Shown here one piece after another: positions 28,638-41,233 of a DNA stretch of 64,000 bases. Made by a program: the position numbers and the translations under genes. The notes beneath the pieces were generated by a model, which worked only from the letters and a program-made list of their open reading frames with translations, did no database searches and was not told the DNA's origin. The first letter of the stretch is position 1. The number at the start of each line of letters is the position of its first letter. This DNA comes from Enterobacter cancerogenus (GTDB lineage Bacteria; Pseudomonadota; Gammaproteobacteria; Enterobacterales; Enterobacteriaceae): contig JRUP01000001.1 in NCBI GenBank assembly GCA_000773965.1, positions 1 to 64,000 of the forward strand. Reading direction: 5' to 3'.

Positions 28638-31187
28638 GTGAAGTTCGTAAAGTATTTATTGATTCTTACAGTGTGTTGCATTCTGCTGGGAGCAGGCACG
28701 GTTTATGGTTTGTACAAATACATAGAGCCGCAGCTGCCTGATGTGAACACGCTGAAAGACGTGCGTTTGCAAACCCCAATGCAGGTTTACAGCGCGGATG
28801 GCGAACTGATCGCCCAGTACGGTGAGAAGCGCCGCGTGCCGCTCACCTTGCAACAGATGCCGCCTGAGCTGATCAAAGCGTTCATTGCAACCGAAGACAG
28901 CCGTTTTTATGAGCACCATGGTGTCGACCCGGTGGGCATTTTCCGTGCTGCCAGCGTGGCGCTGGTGTCCGGCCATGCTTCGCAGGGTGCCAGTACCATT
29001 ACGCAACAGCTGGCGCGTAACTTCTTCCTTAGCCCTGAACGCACGCTGATGCGTAAGATCAAGGAAGCGTTCCTGGCGATTCGCATTGAACAACTGCTGA
29101 GCAAGGATGAAATCCTTGAGCTCTACCTCAACAAAATTTATCTGGGTTACCGCGCCTATGGTGTCGGAGCGGCTGCACAGGTCTACTTCGGTAAGCCGGT
29201 TGATCAGCTTTCACTGAGTGAGATGGCGATGATTGCCGGTCTGCCGAAAGCACCATCAACCTTTAACCCGCTGTACTCTCATGCGCGCGCGCTGGCGCGT
29301 CGTAATGTGGTACTGGCGCGTATGCTTGACCAGAATTACATCACGCAGCAGCAATATGATGCCGCGCGCAACACGCCGCTGGTTGCAACCTATCATGGTC
29401 CCGAAATTGCCTTCTCCGCACCTTATCTGAGCGAAATGGTGCGCCAGGAGATGGTGAAACGCTACGGTGACGCCGCCTACGATGATGGCTACAAGGTTTA
29501 CACCACCGTCACGCGCCATCTGCAGGAGGCCGCACAGCAAGCGGTGCGCAATAACGTGATGGCGTATGACATGCGTCATGGTTATCGCGGCCCGACTAAC
29601 GTGCTGTGGAAAGTGGGCGAAGCAAGCTGGGATAAGAGCCGCATTCAAAACGCGCTGAAAGATCTGCCGACCTACGGTCCACTGAATGCCGCCGTGGTGA
29701 CCACTGCCACGGCCGATGAAGCCACCGCGATGATGAAAGACGGCAGCAGCGTCTCTCTGAGTATGGCGGGCGTTCGCTGGGCGCGTCCTTACAAATCCGA
29801 CACGCTACAAGGCCCGACGCCCCGCAGCGTGACGCAGGTACTGCAGGCAGGCCAGCAGATTTGGGTGCGTAAAGTCGATAACGACTGGTGGTTAGGTCAG
29901 GTGCCGCTGGTCAACTCGGCCCTCGTCTCGCTCAATCCAGAAGACGGTGCGGTACGCGCGCTGGTCGGTGGTTTCGACTTCAACCAGAGTATGTTCAACC
30001 GCGCGACACAGGCACTGCGTCAGGTCGGTTCAAACATCAAACCGTTCTTGTATACCGCCGCGATGGACCGTGGACTGACGCTGGCTTCCATTCTGAACGA
30101 TGTGCCTATTTCACGTTGGGATGCGGGTGCCGGAGCCGACTGGCGCCCCAAAAACTCACCGCCGACCTATGCGGGGCCTATCCGCTTGCGTCAGGGCCTG
30201 GGTGAGTCGAAAAACGTGGTGATGGTACGTGCGATGCGTGCGATGGGTGTGGATTACGCCGCAGAGTATCTGCAGCGCTTCGGCTTCCCAGCACAGAACA
30301 TCATCCATACCGAATCGCTGGCACTGGGTGCGGCTTCGTTTACCCCAATGCAGGTGGTGCGCGGTTATGCCGTGATGGCTAACGGCGGCTTCCTTGTCGA
30401 TCCTTACTTCATTACCAAAATTGAGAATGAACAAGGCGGCGTGGTGTTCGAAGAGAAACCGAAGATTGCCTGCCCACAGTGCAATCTGCCGGTGATCTAC
30501 GGTGATACCAAAAAATCGCTGGCGTTGAGCGAAGAGAGCGTGGAAAACGTCGCGACCTCCGATCAATCGCAGAATCAGGCGGTGCCGCAGCCGGAGCTGG
30601 AGCAAGTGCCTGCTCAGCCGCAACCCGCAGGTGACCAGCAATACGCACCGCATGTGATTAATACACCGCTGTCGTTCCTGATCAAAAGCGCACTGAACTC
30701 CAACGTGTTCGGTGAGCCAGGCTGGATGGGGACAGGCTGGCGTGCGGGTCGTGATCTGAAGCGTAACGATATCGGCGGAAAAACCGGTACCACCAACAGT
30801 TCAAAGGATGCGTGGTTCTCTGGTTACGGCCCTGGTGTCGTGACCTCAGTGTGGATTGGTTTCGATGATTCACGCGCGCTGGGCCGCTCGACCATGTCAG
30901 GCGCGATTCCTGACCAGATTTCTGGCTATGAAGGCGGCGCGAAGAGTGCTCAGCCTGCCTGGGATGAGTACATGAAATCTGCGCTGGATGGCGTGCCGGT
31001 ACAGCCGCTGACACCGCCAGATGGCGTTGTCACTGTGACGATCGATCGCGGTACGGGCAAGCTGGCCAACGGTGGCGGCAATACCCGTCAGGAGTACTTC
31101 ATCAATGGCACTCAGCCAACGGAGTATTCAGTGCATGATGTGGGCACCACACTCATGGACAACGGCCAAAGCCACGAACTGTTCTGA
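28638..31187 (+). CDS. mrcA: Penicillin-binding protein 1A
   Basis: An 849-residue bifunctional peptidoglycan synthase. Membrane anchor near residues 6-27. The GT51 glycosyltransferase domain has ATEDSRFYEHHGVD near residue 85, QGASTITQQLARNFF and LNKIYLG. An OB-like insert precedes the transpeptidase domain, with SNIK near residue 461, SKN near residue 520 and KTGT near residue 715. The GTG start gives the conserved N-terminus KFVKYLLIL, although its ribosome site is weak. Confidence 0.97.
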   Translation: MKFVKYLLILTVCCILLGAGTVYGLYKYIEPQLPDVNTLKDVRLQTPMQVYSADGELIAQYGEKRRVPLTLQQMPPELIKAFIATEDSRFYEHHGVDPVGIFRAASVALVSGHASQGASTITQQLARNFFLSPERTLMRKIKEAFLAIRIEQLLSKDEILELYLNKIYLGYRAYGVGAAAQVYFGKPVDQLSLSEMAMIAGLPKAPSTFNPLYSHARALARRNVVLARMLDQNYITQQQYDAARNTPLVATYHGPEIAFSAPYLSEMVRQEMVKRYGDAAYDDGYKVYTTVTRHLQEAAQQAVRNNVMAYDMRHGYRGPTNVLWKVGEASWDKSRIQNALKDLPTYGPLNAAVVTTATADEATAMMKDGSSVSLSMAGVRWARPYKSDTLQGPTPRSVTQVLQAGQQIWVRKVDNDWWLGQVPLVNSALVSLNPEDGAVRALVGGFDFNQSMFNRATQALRQVGSNIKPFLYTAAMDRGLTLASILNDVPISRWDAGAGADWRPKNSPPTYAGPIRLRQGLGESKNVVMVRAMRAMGVDYAAEYLQRFGFPAQNIIHTESLALGAASFTPMQVVRGYAVMANGGFLVDPYFITKIENEQGGVVFEEKPKIACPQCNLPVIYGDTKKSLALSEESVENVATSDQSQNQAVPQPELEQVPAQPQPAGDQQYAPHVINTPLSFLIKSALNSNVFGEPGWMGTGWRAGRDLKRNDIGGKTGTTNSSKDAWFSGYGPGVVTSVWIGFDDSRALGRSTMSGAIPDQISGYEGGAKSAQPAWDEYMKSALDGVPVQPLTPPDGVVTVTIDRGTGKLANGGGNTRQEYFINGTQPTEYSVHDVGTTLMDNGQSHELF

Positions 31188-31190
31188 TCA

Positions 31191-31219
31191 AAAAAGCCGG
31201 CGTATTCGCCGGCTTTTTT
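31191..31219. terminator. Bidirectional terminator of mrcA and nudE
   Basis: AAAAAGCCGGCG and CGCCGGCTTTTT form a 12-bp stem with a TATT loop, with T runs on both strands, placed between the convergent stops. Confidence 0.93.
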
Positions 31220-31237
31220 ATTACGTATTTGTCGTAT

Positions 31238-31804
31238 TCAGTAGGTCAATCGACCCTGCTTCACCAGCCACTCACGCACCAGGAACAGCGCACTGACATT
31301 CCGGGCTTCACGGAAATCGGGCTCTTCCAGCAATGCCAGTAGGTTATTGAGCGGCCAGCGGTGTACAATCAGCGGTTCAGGTTCATCCCCTTCCAGCTTC
31401 TCTTCATAAAGCACTTCTGCCACCACAATGTTCATTTTGCTGGAGAAGTAAGACGGAGCCATAGTGAGTTTACCCAGCGCTTCAAGTTTTCGGGCACCAA
31501 AGCCGGCTTCTTCTTTTAACTCACGGTCTGCGGCTTCAAACACGCTTTCACCTGGGTCAATTAACCCCTTAGGAAAACCCAACTCATAGCTTTCCAACCC
31601 TACGGCATATTCCTGAATCAGGATCACATCATCACCCAGAATCGGCACAATCATCACCGCTTCCCGGTTGGAAGGCTTCATACGCTCATAGACACGGCGT
31701 GCACCGTTACTGAAAGCGAGATCAACCGCTTCAATAGTAAACAAGCGGGAGCGGGCCACCGCTTCCACGTTGAGGATGTCAGGTTTTTTCATTGGAGTTT
31801 TCAT
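31238..31804 (-). CDS. nudE: NudE, Nudix hydrolase for ADP compounds
   Basis: A 188-residue Nudix enzyme cleaving ADP-ribose, NADH and Ap3A-type substrates. The Nudix box is GLIDPGESVFEAADRELKEE near residues 86-105. MAPSYFSSKMN is typical of NudE. The ATG at 31804 has GAGG five bases before it; the frame extends to 31930 but without a ribosome site or homology. Convergent to mrcA and divergent from igaA, as in E. coli. Confidence 0.94.
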   Translation of the reverse strand: MKTPMKKPDILNVEAVARSRLFTIEAVDLAFSNGARRVYERMKPSNREAVMIVPILGDDVILIQEYAVGLESYELGFPKGLIDPGESVFEAADRELKEEAGFGARKLEALGKLTMAPSYFSSKMNIVVAEVLYEEKLEGDEPEPLIVHRWPLNNLLALLEEPDFREARNVSALFLVREWLVKQGRLTY

Positions 31805-32201
31805 ATCAGCCTCAAACTTAGCACAGCCTTGTGAATCGCGATGACGCCAGCATACCGAAGCCCGCAGCAATGTGCGACACGCAGCGCAGGGAAAGCATCG
31901 TGACACACATTTGCTTACGCCTGCTAACAACTTATTGTTATCTATACACTTAAATTTTCACAATAAGTCAATGGGGTTTTGTTAAATTCAGAAAATACCG
32001 ATATTTAATTGAGTGTCCTGTGGTTAACATCCCATTAAGGAATAATCTAATAAATTATAATTCAATGATTTTGCGCGTTATTTTATCTGAGTTTTTTCTT
32101 GTAAGAATGACTTCTGCTCGCCAAAATTGACTGGTAATAATGGTTCCATCGGGAGCACATCGTAAACGTGAAGGCAGTTTTTTGGCTGGATTGAGCAAAG
32201 C
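31805..32201. promoter_or_regulatory. AT-rich nudE-igaA divergent region
   Basis: 397 bases, noticeably AT-rich from about 31930 to 32110, with no credible gene. It must contain the nudE and igaA promoters. A perfect 9-bp inverted repeat, ACTTATTGT at 31930-31938 and ACAATAAGT at 31960-31968, is the only structure I can point to. Confidence 0.55.
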
Positions 32202-34343
32202 ATGAGCACTTTTATCATCATTCTGGCTGTCATGCTGGCCTGCTCTCTGATAGCAGGAATAGGTTATTGGTACGCTATGCGGCATCGTCCGCCGTTGGCG
32301 AAACCGCTGCCGTTTATAAGTCCCCCCTGCCGCAAACTCACTGATGAAGAACGTCACGCCGTTGAAGCGTACATTGCGTCCCTGGCGAAACAGCAAAAAC
32401 AGAGTGCTGCCCGCTCCTCAAAGAAGTCGCGTGAGACCGAATCCCTGACGCTCACGGCGCAGAGCAACAATGTTTATCCCGTCACACGTTCCATCACTCG
32501 TTATGGCCTCTCAACGGATGATGCGCATCAATGGCGCTACTACCTCGATGAAGTGGAAGTACATCTGCCACCGCTGTGGGAGCAGTACATTGCGGAAGAG
32601 AATTATGTTGAGCTGATCCGCACTCAAACGCTGCCGCTGGTGATCTCACTCAACGGTCACTCGTTAGTAAACTATGCCGTAGAACAACCCGCCTTGCCGC
32701 CGCTGGTGCGCTCAATGTCGACCAACGCCTCTATTCGTAAAGAGGAGAGCGAAAATGTCGAGTTGCTGCAAGTGCGTAAAGAATCGCCGGAAGAGTACCG
32801 TCTATCGCGGCCGGATGGCACGCGCGAGGCCATTGTTATCTGCTTTGCCTTCCTGCTGTTCTTCCTCAGCCTGGTGCTGCCCGGAAGCCTGATGCTGTGG
32901 ATTGCCCTGTCAGCCTGCGCAATGATTGCGGTTAGCTTGTGGTTCCTTTACCGCTTCCCGGGTGAAAAAGGGCTGCGCGATGTGCACTGCTTGCGCGGAG
33001 CACCGAAACGCTGGGGCCTGTTTGGTGAATCCAATCAAGAGCAGAGCAATATCTCGCTGGGCATTATCGATTTAATTTATCCCGCCCACTGGCAACCCTA
33101 TGTGGCGCACGATTTGGGCCAGGTGACGGATGTCGACATCTATCTGAATCGGCAAGTGGTGCGCCAGGGGCGTTTCCTCTCCCTGCACGATGAGGTTCGC
33201 AACTTCCCGGTTCAGCGCTGGCGCAAAAATCTGGTGCTGGCATGTGGTTCGCTGGTGGTGCTGGTGATGCTGTTTACCTGGATTCCGCTCAGTATGCCAA
33301 TCAAGCTCAGCCTCGCATGGGTAAAAGGCACCGAAAGCATTGAAGTGAATAGCGTGGATAAACTCAACGCCCTGCCGCTGCACATCGGTGACAACCTGAA
33401 GGTGAGCGGAACCGGCATGTGTTCCGTACCGGGCAACTATCAAAGCAATCGCAGCTATGCGTATATGCCGTTCGATTGCTCAGCCATTTACTGGAATAAC
33501 GCAGCACCTCTGCCGCAGCCGCAGTCTGATATCATCGATAAAGCTGCCGCTCTGCTTGATACCACCACTCGTCAGCTGCATCCGGAAACCAACACCGATC
33601 CGAAACTCAACCCACAGCTCGCCTCCGCGATACAGAAATCGGGCATGATTCTGCTGGATGATTTCTCTGATTTAGTGCTGAAGACACAGGATCTGTGCAG
33701 CCAGCAGCAGGATTGCGTCCGGCTGAAAAATGCCCTGGTGAATCTGGGCAATGCTAAGGATTGGGATTCACTGATCCACCGCGCAGATTCCGGCAAGCTT
33801 AACGGCATGAACGTGCTGTTACGCCCGGTCAGTGCGGAAGCGCTGGAGAACCTGGTGAATACCGCGACCTCGACCTTCTTCTCGCGTGAAACCCGTCGTG
33901 CAGCAGAAAATCTGAATAGCCCACCACCGGGCGGCTTCCTGATAGTGAGTGATGAGGGCCGTCAGATGGTGAATCAGCCACAGCCTTCCGTGTCGCTGTT
34001 TGATCTTGATGCACCGTCGCAATGGCGCGAATTGCAACGCATGTCCGGCATGCTGTTGCACACGCCGTTTGCTGCCAACGGCATCATTACCAGCATCACC
34101 ACTGATGCTAACGGCACACGCCACATTGCGTTGCACAATGAACCGGATGCGATGGCGCAATGGCGATACCTCGGTACCGCATTATTGATGCTGGTGCTGA
34201 TCCTCTGCGGCATCACCAATGGGCTACTGGCCCTGCGACGTGTGCATCGTAATCGCCTGCGCATGGTGGAAATTCAGCAATATTACGACAAGTGCTTCAA
34301 TCACAATCTGAGCACTATGCAGAGCGTGCGCTCACTGTTCTGA
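32202..34343 (+). CDS. igaA: IgaA, inner-membrane repressor of the Rcs system
   Basis: A 713-residue multi-pass membrane protein matching E. coli YrfF/IgaA over the full length (LREIHCLRG-like LRDVHCLRGAPKRWGLFGE near residue 259, and the periplasmic CxxD-rich part near residues 400-500). Membrane segments lie near residues 1-24, 205-250, 342-365 and 650-675. It holds back the Rcs envelope-stress phosphorelay and is essential where Rcs is intact. The ribosome site is weak, but the N-terminus matches the family. Confidence 0.93.
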   Translation: MSTFIIILAVMLACSLIAGIGYWYAMRHRPPLAKPLPFISPPCRKLTDEERHAVEAYIASLAKQQKQSAARSSKKSRETESLTLTAQSNNVYPVTRSITRYGLSTDDAHQWRYYLDEVEVHLPPLWEQYIAEENYVELIRTQTLPLVISLNGHSLVNYAVEQPALPPLVRSMSTNASIRKEESENVELLQVRKESPEEYRLSRPDGTREAIVICFAFLLFFLSLVLPGSLMLWIALSACAMIAVSLWFLYRFPGEKGLRDVHCLRGAPKRWGLFGESNQEQSNISLGIIDLIYPAHWQPYVAHDLGQVTDVDIYLNRQVVRQGRFLSLHDEVRNFPVQRWRKNLVLACGSLVVLVMLFTWIPLSMPIKLSLAWVKGTESIEVNSVDKLNALPLHIGDNLKVSGTGMCSVPGNYQSNRSYAYMPFDCSAIYWNNAAPLPQPQSDIIDKAAALLDTTTRQLHPETNTDPKLNPQLASAIQKSGMILLDDFSDLVLKTQDLCSQQQDCVRLKNALVNLGNAKDWDSLIHRADSGKLNGMNVLLRPVSAEALENLVNTATSTFFSRETRRAAENLNSPPPGGFLIVSDEGRQMVNQPQPSVSLFDLDAPSQWRELQRMSGMLLHTPFAANGIITSITTDANGTRHIALHNEPDAMAQWRYLGTALLMLVLILCGITNGLLALRRVHRNRLRMVEIQQYYDKCFNHNLSTMQSVRSLF

Positions 34344-34394
34344 GCCCTTCCCTTCTGTGCTACCCTGTCGCCCTATTTTTTAGGGCGAGAGAGT

Positions 34395-35063
34395 ATGACG
34401 ATGACGCTAAACTGGTCCGGGATTGATACCGTGCTGCTGGATATGGATGGCACGCTGCTCGACCTCGCCTTCGACCGCCATTTCTGGTTGGAACACGTTC
34501 CTGAAACCCTGAGCCGCGAGCGTGATATCACGCTGGCCGAGGCACATCAGCTGATTCAGCAAAAGTATCAAGCCGTGATGCATACGCTAAACTGGTATTG
34601 TCTTGATTACTGGTCGCAAGAACTGGCCTTAGATATCCGCGCCATGACATGGGAAAAACGTCACCGTGCCGCCATGCGCGAGGATACGTTGCCGCTACTT
34701 CAGGCGCTGCGTGCTGCGGGTAAACGCACCATTTTGCTGACCAATGCGCATCCGTACAACCTCGAGGTAAAGCTGGAGCAAACCGGTTTGGCTCCCCACC
34801 TTGATTTATTACTTTCTACCCATACCTTTGGGTATCCGAAAGAGGATCCACGTCTCTGGCAGGCCGTTCAGCAGCAAACTGCATTCGATAGCGATCGCAC
34901 GCTGTTTATTGATGACAGCGAAGCCATCCTTGATGCCGCTGCACGCTGGGGCATTCGCTGGTGTTTAGGCGTCAGCAATCCGGATTCCGGTCGGCCCGAT
35001 CAATCTTTCCAGCGTCATGCTGCAGTGCGAGACTATCGCCAGTTGTGTGAAACGCTGCGTTAA
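34395..35063 (+). CDS. yrfG: GMP/IMP nucleotidase YrfG
   Basis: A 222-residue HAD-superfamily phosphatase. Motif I LLDMDGTLLDLAFD near residue 15, motif II LLTNAHPYN near residue 114, and LFIDDSEAILDAA near residue 172. The E. coli homologue hydrolyses GMP and IMP. The start at 34395 gives the same N-terminal length as E. coli; a second ATG two codons on is possible. First of yrfG-hslR-hslO. Confidence 0.92.
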   Translation: MTMTLNWSGIDTVLLDMDGTLLDLAFDRHFWLEHVPETLSRERDITLAEAHQLIQQKYQAVMHTLNWYCLDYWSQELALDIRAMTWEKRHRAAMREDTLPLLQALRAAGKRTILLTNAHPYNLEVKLEQTGLAPHLDLLLSTHTFGYPKEDPRLWQAVQQQTAFDSDRTLFIDDSEAILDAAARWGIRWCLGVSNPDSGRPDQSFQRHAAVRDYRQLCETLR

Positions 35064-35076
35064 AGCAGGAGCCGCA

Positions 35077-35478
35077 ATGAAAGAAAAAACCAGCGAAGGT
35101 GTCCGCCTCGATAAATGGCTGTGGGCTGCGCGTTTTTATAAAACGCGTGCGATGGCTCGCGAAATGATCGAAGGCGGTAAAGTGCATTACAACGGCCAGC
35201 GTAGCAAGCCGAGTAAAATAGTGGAGTTGCATGCCGAGTTAACGCTGCGTCAGGGCAACGATGAGCGAACGGTAGTGATCACCGCGATTGGCGGTCAACG
35301 TCGCCCTGCTACTGAGGCGCAAGAGATGTATGCGGAGACCGCCGCCAGCATTGAGAAGCGTGAAAAAACGGCGCTGGCACGCAAAATGAATGCTCTGACC
35401 ATGCCGCACCCCGATCGCCGCCCGGATAAAAAAGAGCGCCGCGATCTGATGAAATTTAAATTGTCGGGCGATGAATAA
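35077..35478 (+). CDS. hslR: Ribosome-associated heat shock protein Hsp15
   Basis: A 133-residue S4-domain RNA-binding protein that rescues 50S subunits carrying stalled nascent chains. The S4 motif [20 protein letters not shown] begins near residue 9, and the C-terminal tail is strongly basic and charged. The ATG at 35077 (GCAGGA ahead) gives the exact E. coli length. It lies 13 bases after yrfG and 25 before hslO. Confidence 0.95.
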   Translation: MKEKTSEGVRLDKWLWAARFYKTRAMAREMIEGGKVHYNGQRSKPSKIVELHAELTLRQGNDERTVVITAIGGQRRPATEAQEMYAETAASIEKREKTALARKMNALTMPHPDRRPDKKERRDLMKFKLSGDE

Positions 35479-35503
35479 CCGTCGCCCCAACGAGAGAAAC
35501 GCT

Positions 35504-36376
35504 ATGTCTGTTCAAGATCAACTGCACCGTTACCTGTTCGAAAATGTCGCCGTGCGCGGCGAGCTGGTCAACGTATCCGAAACCTGGCGTGAAATTGTCA
35601 AAAATCACGACTACGCCGAACCGGTGAAAATCCTGCTGGGTGAGTTGCTGGTTGCAACCAGCTTGTTGACCGCGACGCTGAAATTCGATGGCGACATCAC
35701 TGTTCAGCTGCAGGGCGATGGTCCACTGACGCTGGCGGTGATCAACGGCAATAACAATCAGGAATTGCGTGGCGTTGCACGCGTGAAGGAAGATGCCGTC
35801 ATCGCGCCGGGCAGCAGCCTAAAAGAGATGGTGGGTAACGGTTATCTGGTGATTACCATTTCACCAGAAAAGGGTGAGCGTTATCAGGGTGTTGTTGGTC
35901 TGGAAGCCGATACGCTGGCTGGCTGCCTGGAAGATTACTTCATGCGTTCTGAGCAGTTGCCAACTCGCTTGTTTATTCGTACCAGCGACAAAGGCGCCGC
36001 CGGTATTCTGCTGCAGGTGCTGCCTGCGCAAGAGCCAAGCCAGGATGATTTCAATCATCTGGCGACCCTGACCGAAACTGTGAAGAGCGAAGAGCTGATT
36101 GAGCTGCCTGCGACGGATGTGCTGTGGCGCCTGTATCATCAGGAAGAGGCCACGGTGTTTGATCCGACCCCGGTCAGTTTCAAATGCACCTGTTCACGCG
36201 AGCGCTGTGGCGAAGTACTGAACACACTGCCGGTTGAAGAAGTGGACGAAATCCTTGCAGAGGATGGCAAGATCGATATGCACTGCGACTATTGCGGTTC
36301 GCATTATGTTTACGATGCCGTAGACATTGCTGCGATTCGTAATTCACCTACAAATAACAGCGATCAATTGCACTAA
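35504..36376 (+). CDS. hslO: Hsp33, redox-regulated chaperone
   Basis: A 290-residue holdase activated by oxidation. The zinc/redox switch is the C-terminal pair [10 protein letters not shown] near residue 231 and HCDYCGSHY near residue 264 (CxC and CxxC), both intact. The N-terminal core [18 protein letters not shown] is typical. The start at 35504 is preferred to the earlier in-frame ATG near the hslR end because it matches the family. Confidence 0.95.
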   Translation: MSVQDQLHRYLFENVAVRGELVNVSETWREIVKNHDYAEPVKILLGELLVATSLLTATLKFDGDITVQLQGDGPLTLAVINGNNNQELRGVARVKEDAVIAPGSSLKEMVGNGYLVITISPEKGERYQGVVGLEADTLAGCLEDYFMRSEQLPTRLFIRTSDKGAAGILLQVLPAQEPSQDDFNHLATLTETVKSEELIELPATDVLWRLYHQEEATVFDPTPVSFKCTCSRERCGEVLNTLPVEEVDEILAEDGKIDMHCDYCGSHYVYDAVDIAAIRNSPTNNSDQLH

Positions 36377-36384
36377 TTCCCCTA

Positions 36385-36403
36385 CGGGCGGCATCGCCGC
36401 CCG
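36385..36403 (+). terminator. Probable terminator of yrfG-hslRO
   Basis: CGGGCGGC and GCCGCCCG pair around ATC right after the hslO stop. The following CATTTCT is only weakly T-rich. Confidence 0.55.
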
Positions 36404-36645
36404 CATTTCTGTCAGGAATTAACCCATCAACTTCCGCGTAATTTAACTAACTTACACTGACTTTAGTTTCTTAACTGGCAGAATTCACTGCTTGTCACGT
36501 TCCAGCTCGCATTTTTAACTCTCTTCACTTTTACGCCCTGCTCAGACGTGTACACTGCGCGCGATCTGCCCTGTCCGGCCATGCACGACAGGACGCAGAC
36601 CCCCTCATAAAAATGCTATGAAGCATCGATCTAAGGAGCAGCCAC

Positions 36646-38265
36646 ATGCGCGTTCACGGCCTGACATCGCAAGACCTTGCCGCTTTGGGCATTAGCGGCA
36701 CCACAGAAGTGGTGTACAACCCTGACTTTGATACGCTGTTTCAGGAAGAAACCCGCCCGGAACTTGAAGGTTATGCGCGAGGCACCCTGACGCAGAGCGG
36801 CGCCATTGCCGTGGATACCGGTATCTTTACCGGACGTTCTCCAAAAGATAAGTACATCGTGCGCGATGACACCACGCGTGACACCTTGTGGTGGAATGAT
36901 GTCGGCAACGGTAAAAATGACAACCAGCCGCTGTCGCAGGAAACCTGGCAGGCGCTGAAAGATCGCTGCACCGCACAACTTTCTGGCAAACGTCTGTTTG
37001 TCATCGACGCCTTCTGCGGTGCGAATCCGGATACCCGCCTCAGCGTACGTTTTGTGATGGAAGTCGCCTGGCAGGCGCATTTCGTCAAAAACATGTTTAT
37101 CCGCCCTGATGAAGCCGAGCTGGCCTCCTTTAAGCCGGATTTCGTGGTGATGAACGCCGCGCAATGCACCAACCCGGACTGGCAGGCTCAGGGGTTACAC
37201 TCTGAGAACTTTGTCGCCTTTAACCTCACCGAACGCATGCAGCTGATTGGCGGCACCTGGTACGGCGGCGAGATGAAGAAAGGCCTGTTCGCCATCATGA
37301 ACTACCTGCTGCCGCTGAAAGGCATCGCGTCAATGCACTGCTCGGCGAACGTGGGTAAAGCGGGTGACGTCGCGGTGTTCTTCGGTCTTTCTGGCACTGG
37401 CAAAACCACGCTGTCCACCGATCCCGATCGTCAGCTGATTGGCGATGACGAACACGGTTGGGATGATGATGGCGTGTTTAACTTCGAAGGTGGCTGCTAT
37501 GCCAAAACCATCAATCTGTCAGAGAAAGCCGAGCCGGAAATCTATCGCGCCATCCGCCGCGATGCACTACTGGAGAACGTGGTGGTGCGAGCGGATGGCA
37601 GCGTTGATTTTGCCGATGCCAGCAAAACGGAGAACACGCGAGTTTCCTATCCGATTGAGCACATTGAAAACATCGTGCAGCCGGTATCCAAGGCGGGCCA
37701 TGCGCAGCGCGTGATTTTCCTGACCGCTGATGCCTTTGGTGTACTGCCGCCGGTTTCGCGCTTAACGCCAGAACAGACCCAGTACCACTTCCTGTCGGGC
37801 TTTACCGCCAAGCTGGCCGGTACCGAGCGCGGGGTCACTCAGCCCACCCCGACGTTCTCAGCTTGCTTCGGCGCGGCCTTCCTGACGCTGCATCCAACGC
37901 AATATTCCGATGTGCTGGTGAAGCGCATGGAAGCAGCGGGAGCTAAAGCGTACCTGGTAAACACCGGCTGGGACGGCAGTGGCAAGCGTATTTCACTGAA
38001 AGACACCCGCGCCATCATTAATGCGATTCTGGCGGGCGAGCTGGATGATGTGGAAACAGAAACGCTGCCGGTATTTAACCTGCAGATGCCAACCACCCTG
38101 GCGCAAGTTGATGACGCGATTCTGGATCCGCGCCGCAGCTGGCCGGATGAAGCCGTGTGGCAAGAAGCAGCGCAAGGTCTGGCGCAGCGTTTTATCACCA
38201 ACTTTGAGAAGTACACCGATAACGATGCAGGCAAAGCGCTGGTTCAGGCTGGCCCGCAGTTGTGA
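36646..38265 (+). CDS. pckA: Phosphoenolpyruvate carboxykinase (ATP)
   Basis: A 539-residue gluconeogenic enzyme converting oxaloacetate and ATP to PEP. The kinase P-loop [14 protein letters not shown] is near residue 248, preceded by the metal-binding HCSANVG region. FTGRSPKDK near residue 63 and [12 protein letters not shown] near residue 268 are family marks. TAAGGAG precedes the ATG by about eight bases. The 269-bp upstream region holds its promoter; no clear CRP site could be placed. Confidence 0.97.
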   Translation: MRVHGLTSQDLAALGISGTTEVVYNPDFDTLFQEETRPELEGYARGTLTQSGAIAVDTGIFTGRSPKDKYIVRDDTTRDTLWWNDVGNGKNDNQPLSQETWQALKDRCTAQLSGKRLFVIDAFCGANPDTRLSVRFVMEVAWQAHFVKNMFIRPDEAELASFKPDFVVMNAAQCTNPDWQAQGLHSENFVAFNLTERMQLIGGTWYGGEMKKGLFAIMNYLLPLKGIASMHCSANVGKAGDVAVFFGLSGTGKTTLSTDPDRQLIGDDEHGWDDDGVFNFEGGCYAKTINLSEKAEPEIYRAIRRDALLENVVVRADGSVDFADASKTENTRVSYPIEHIENIVQPVSKAGHAQRVIFLTADAFGVLPPVSRLTPEQTQYHFLSGFTAKLAGTERGVTQPTPTFSACFGAAFLTLHPTQYSDVLVKRMEAAGAKAYLVNTGWDGSGKRISLKDTRAIINAILAGELDDVETETLPVFNLQMPTTLAQVDDAILDPRRSWPDEAVWQEAAQGLAQRFITNFEKYTDNDAGKALVQAGPQL

Positions 38266-38269
38266 AGTG

Positions 38270-38295
38270 AATGAGCCGCCAAATGGCGGCTCATT
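38270..38295. terminator. Stem-loop between pckA and envZ
   Basis: AATGAGCCGCC and GGCGGCTCATT form an 11-bp perfect stem with an AAAT loop, five bases after the pckA stop. No T run follows on either strand, so it is a transcript-end structure of uncertain strength. Confidence 0.55.
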
Positions 38296-38335
38296 GATAC
38301 GAAGTCCAACGTGTCACATCGTTTTGAGCGAAGCG

Positions 38336-40410
<2,075 letters not shown>

Positions 40411-40924
40411 TGTTCAACTCCCAAAGGCGCCATTGCCTGAGTCAATATTGTGTAAAAAAGATGCCTGCATGTGACAGTTATTAATGGTTTATATTCTAGC
40501 CGAAATTGTTACAAAGCATATTAAACAGCAGCTTATATTTAATTTAAGCCCTGAAATGCGCGTTGTCTCCCGCTTTTTATCGGGGCTTTCCAGCCGCTTA
40601 GCGCTAATCCGAAAATTTACGCGGTTTTCTTTTCGAAAATGGATCACCGGGCCGAAGACCGCTCGTTATCACAGCATTTGGGGCCATTTGGCTTAAGTCG
40701 GCAGGCCAGAATCATTCGATGGGCGATCATTCGCAGCATAATATCTGGCTCTTTTCCTTTTCAGTGCCCATCTGCTCTCGGAAAAATACGCATCTCGCGC
40801 CAGATAAGGCCAGTGTTAAATAAAGTCTGATTAATCAGACACTAATCAGCACTTTCTTCCCGCACAACGATCTCAGAAACTGCAAGGGTTCCTGCTGATA
40901 TTGCGCATCTTTGGAGAGAGAAAA
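40411..40924. promoter_or_regulatory. ompR - yjbE-like divergent region
   Basis: 514 bases without a convincing gene; short open frames here have no ribosome site or familiar sequence. The left side holds the ompR promoter in an AT-rich stretch (about 40441-40550). The right side leads to the yjbE-like gene and contains the perfect palindrome described separately. I could not place a confident RcsAB or CRP box. Confidence 0.5.
40825..40849. promoter_or_regulatory. 16-bp perfect palindrome with a repeated half-site
   Basis: GTCTGATTAATCAGAC (40825-40840) is fully symmetrical. A further TAATCAG follows at 40843-40849, 11 bp (one helical turn) from the same element inside the palindrome. It lies about 85 bases before the yjbE-like start, a plausible place for a dimeric regulator. 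The regulator is not known. Confidence 0.45.
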
Positions 40925-41167
40925 ATGAAAAAATCTGCGGTCTTGCTGAGTGTGCTGGTGCTGGTCAGCCTTTCTCAGGCTCATGCGGCCACCAGCGCGG
41001 GTGAAGCGGCGGGAGCCGAGGCCTCCACTACCGCCAAAGGCAATTCAGACGCGATTGGTGTGGGTGCCGTGGGTGCACTGTTAGGGGTGGCGCTGGCAAC
41101 CATGGGCGGCGGTGACAAAGGCACCAGCAGCACATCGACCACCACCGCGACCACGCCAGGCAAATAA
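40925..41167 (+). CDS. YjbE-like small secreted protein
   Basis: An 80-residue protein with a signal peptide (MKKSAVLLSVLVLVSLSQAHA), then an Ala/Gly/Ser/Thr-rich low-complexity mature part ending in a Thr/Ser tail. Length, layout and the GEAAGAEAST...GVALATMGGGD pattern resemble E. coli YjbE, from the Rcs-controlled yjbEFGH exopolysaccharide operon. Here no yjbFGH genes follow: greB is convergent. GGAGAG precedes the ATG. Real expression is supported by the strong terminator after it; function is unproven. Confidence 0.72.
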   Translation: MKKSAVLLSVLVLVSLSQAHAATSAGEAAGAEASTTAKGNSDAIGVGAVGALLGVALATMGGGDKGTSSTSTTTATTPGK

Positions 41168-41233
41168 TCCGAATGTTTCAGGCGCGGCAAGGCTGCGGCG
41201 CTTCCCCCATTTACTGCCAGCCCCTTTCGCCAC

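Noticed and set aside
40484-40696. A 70-codon open frame in the ompR upstream region
   Set aside because: No ribosome site, no familiar sequence, and it covers likely promoter DNA.
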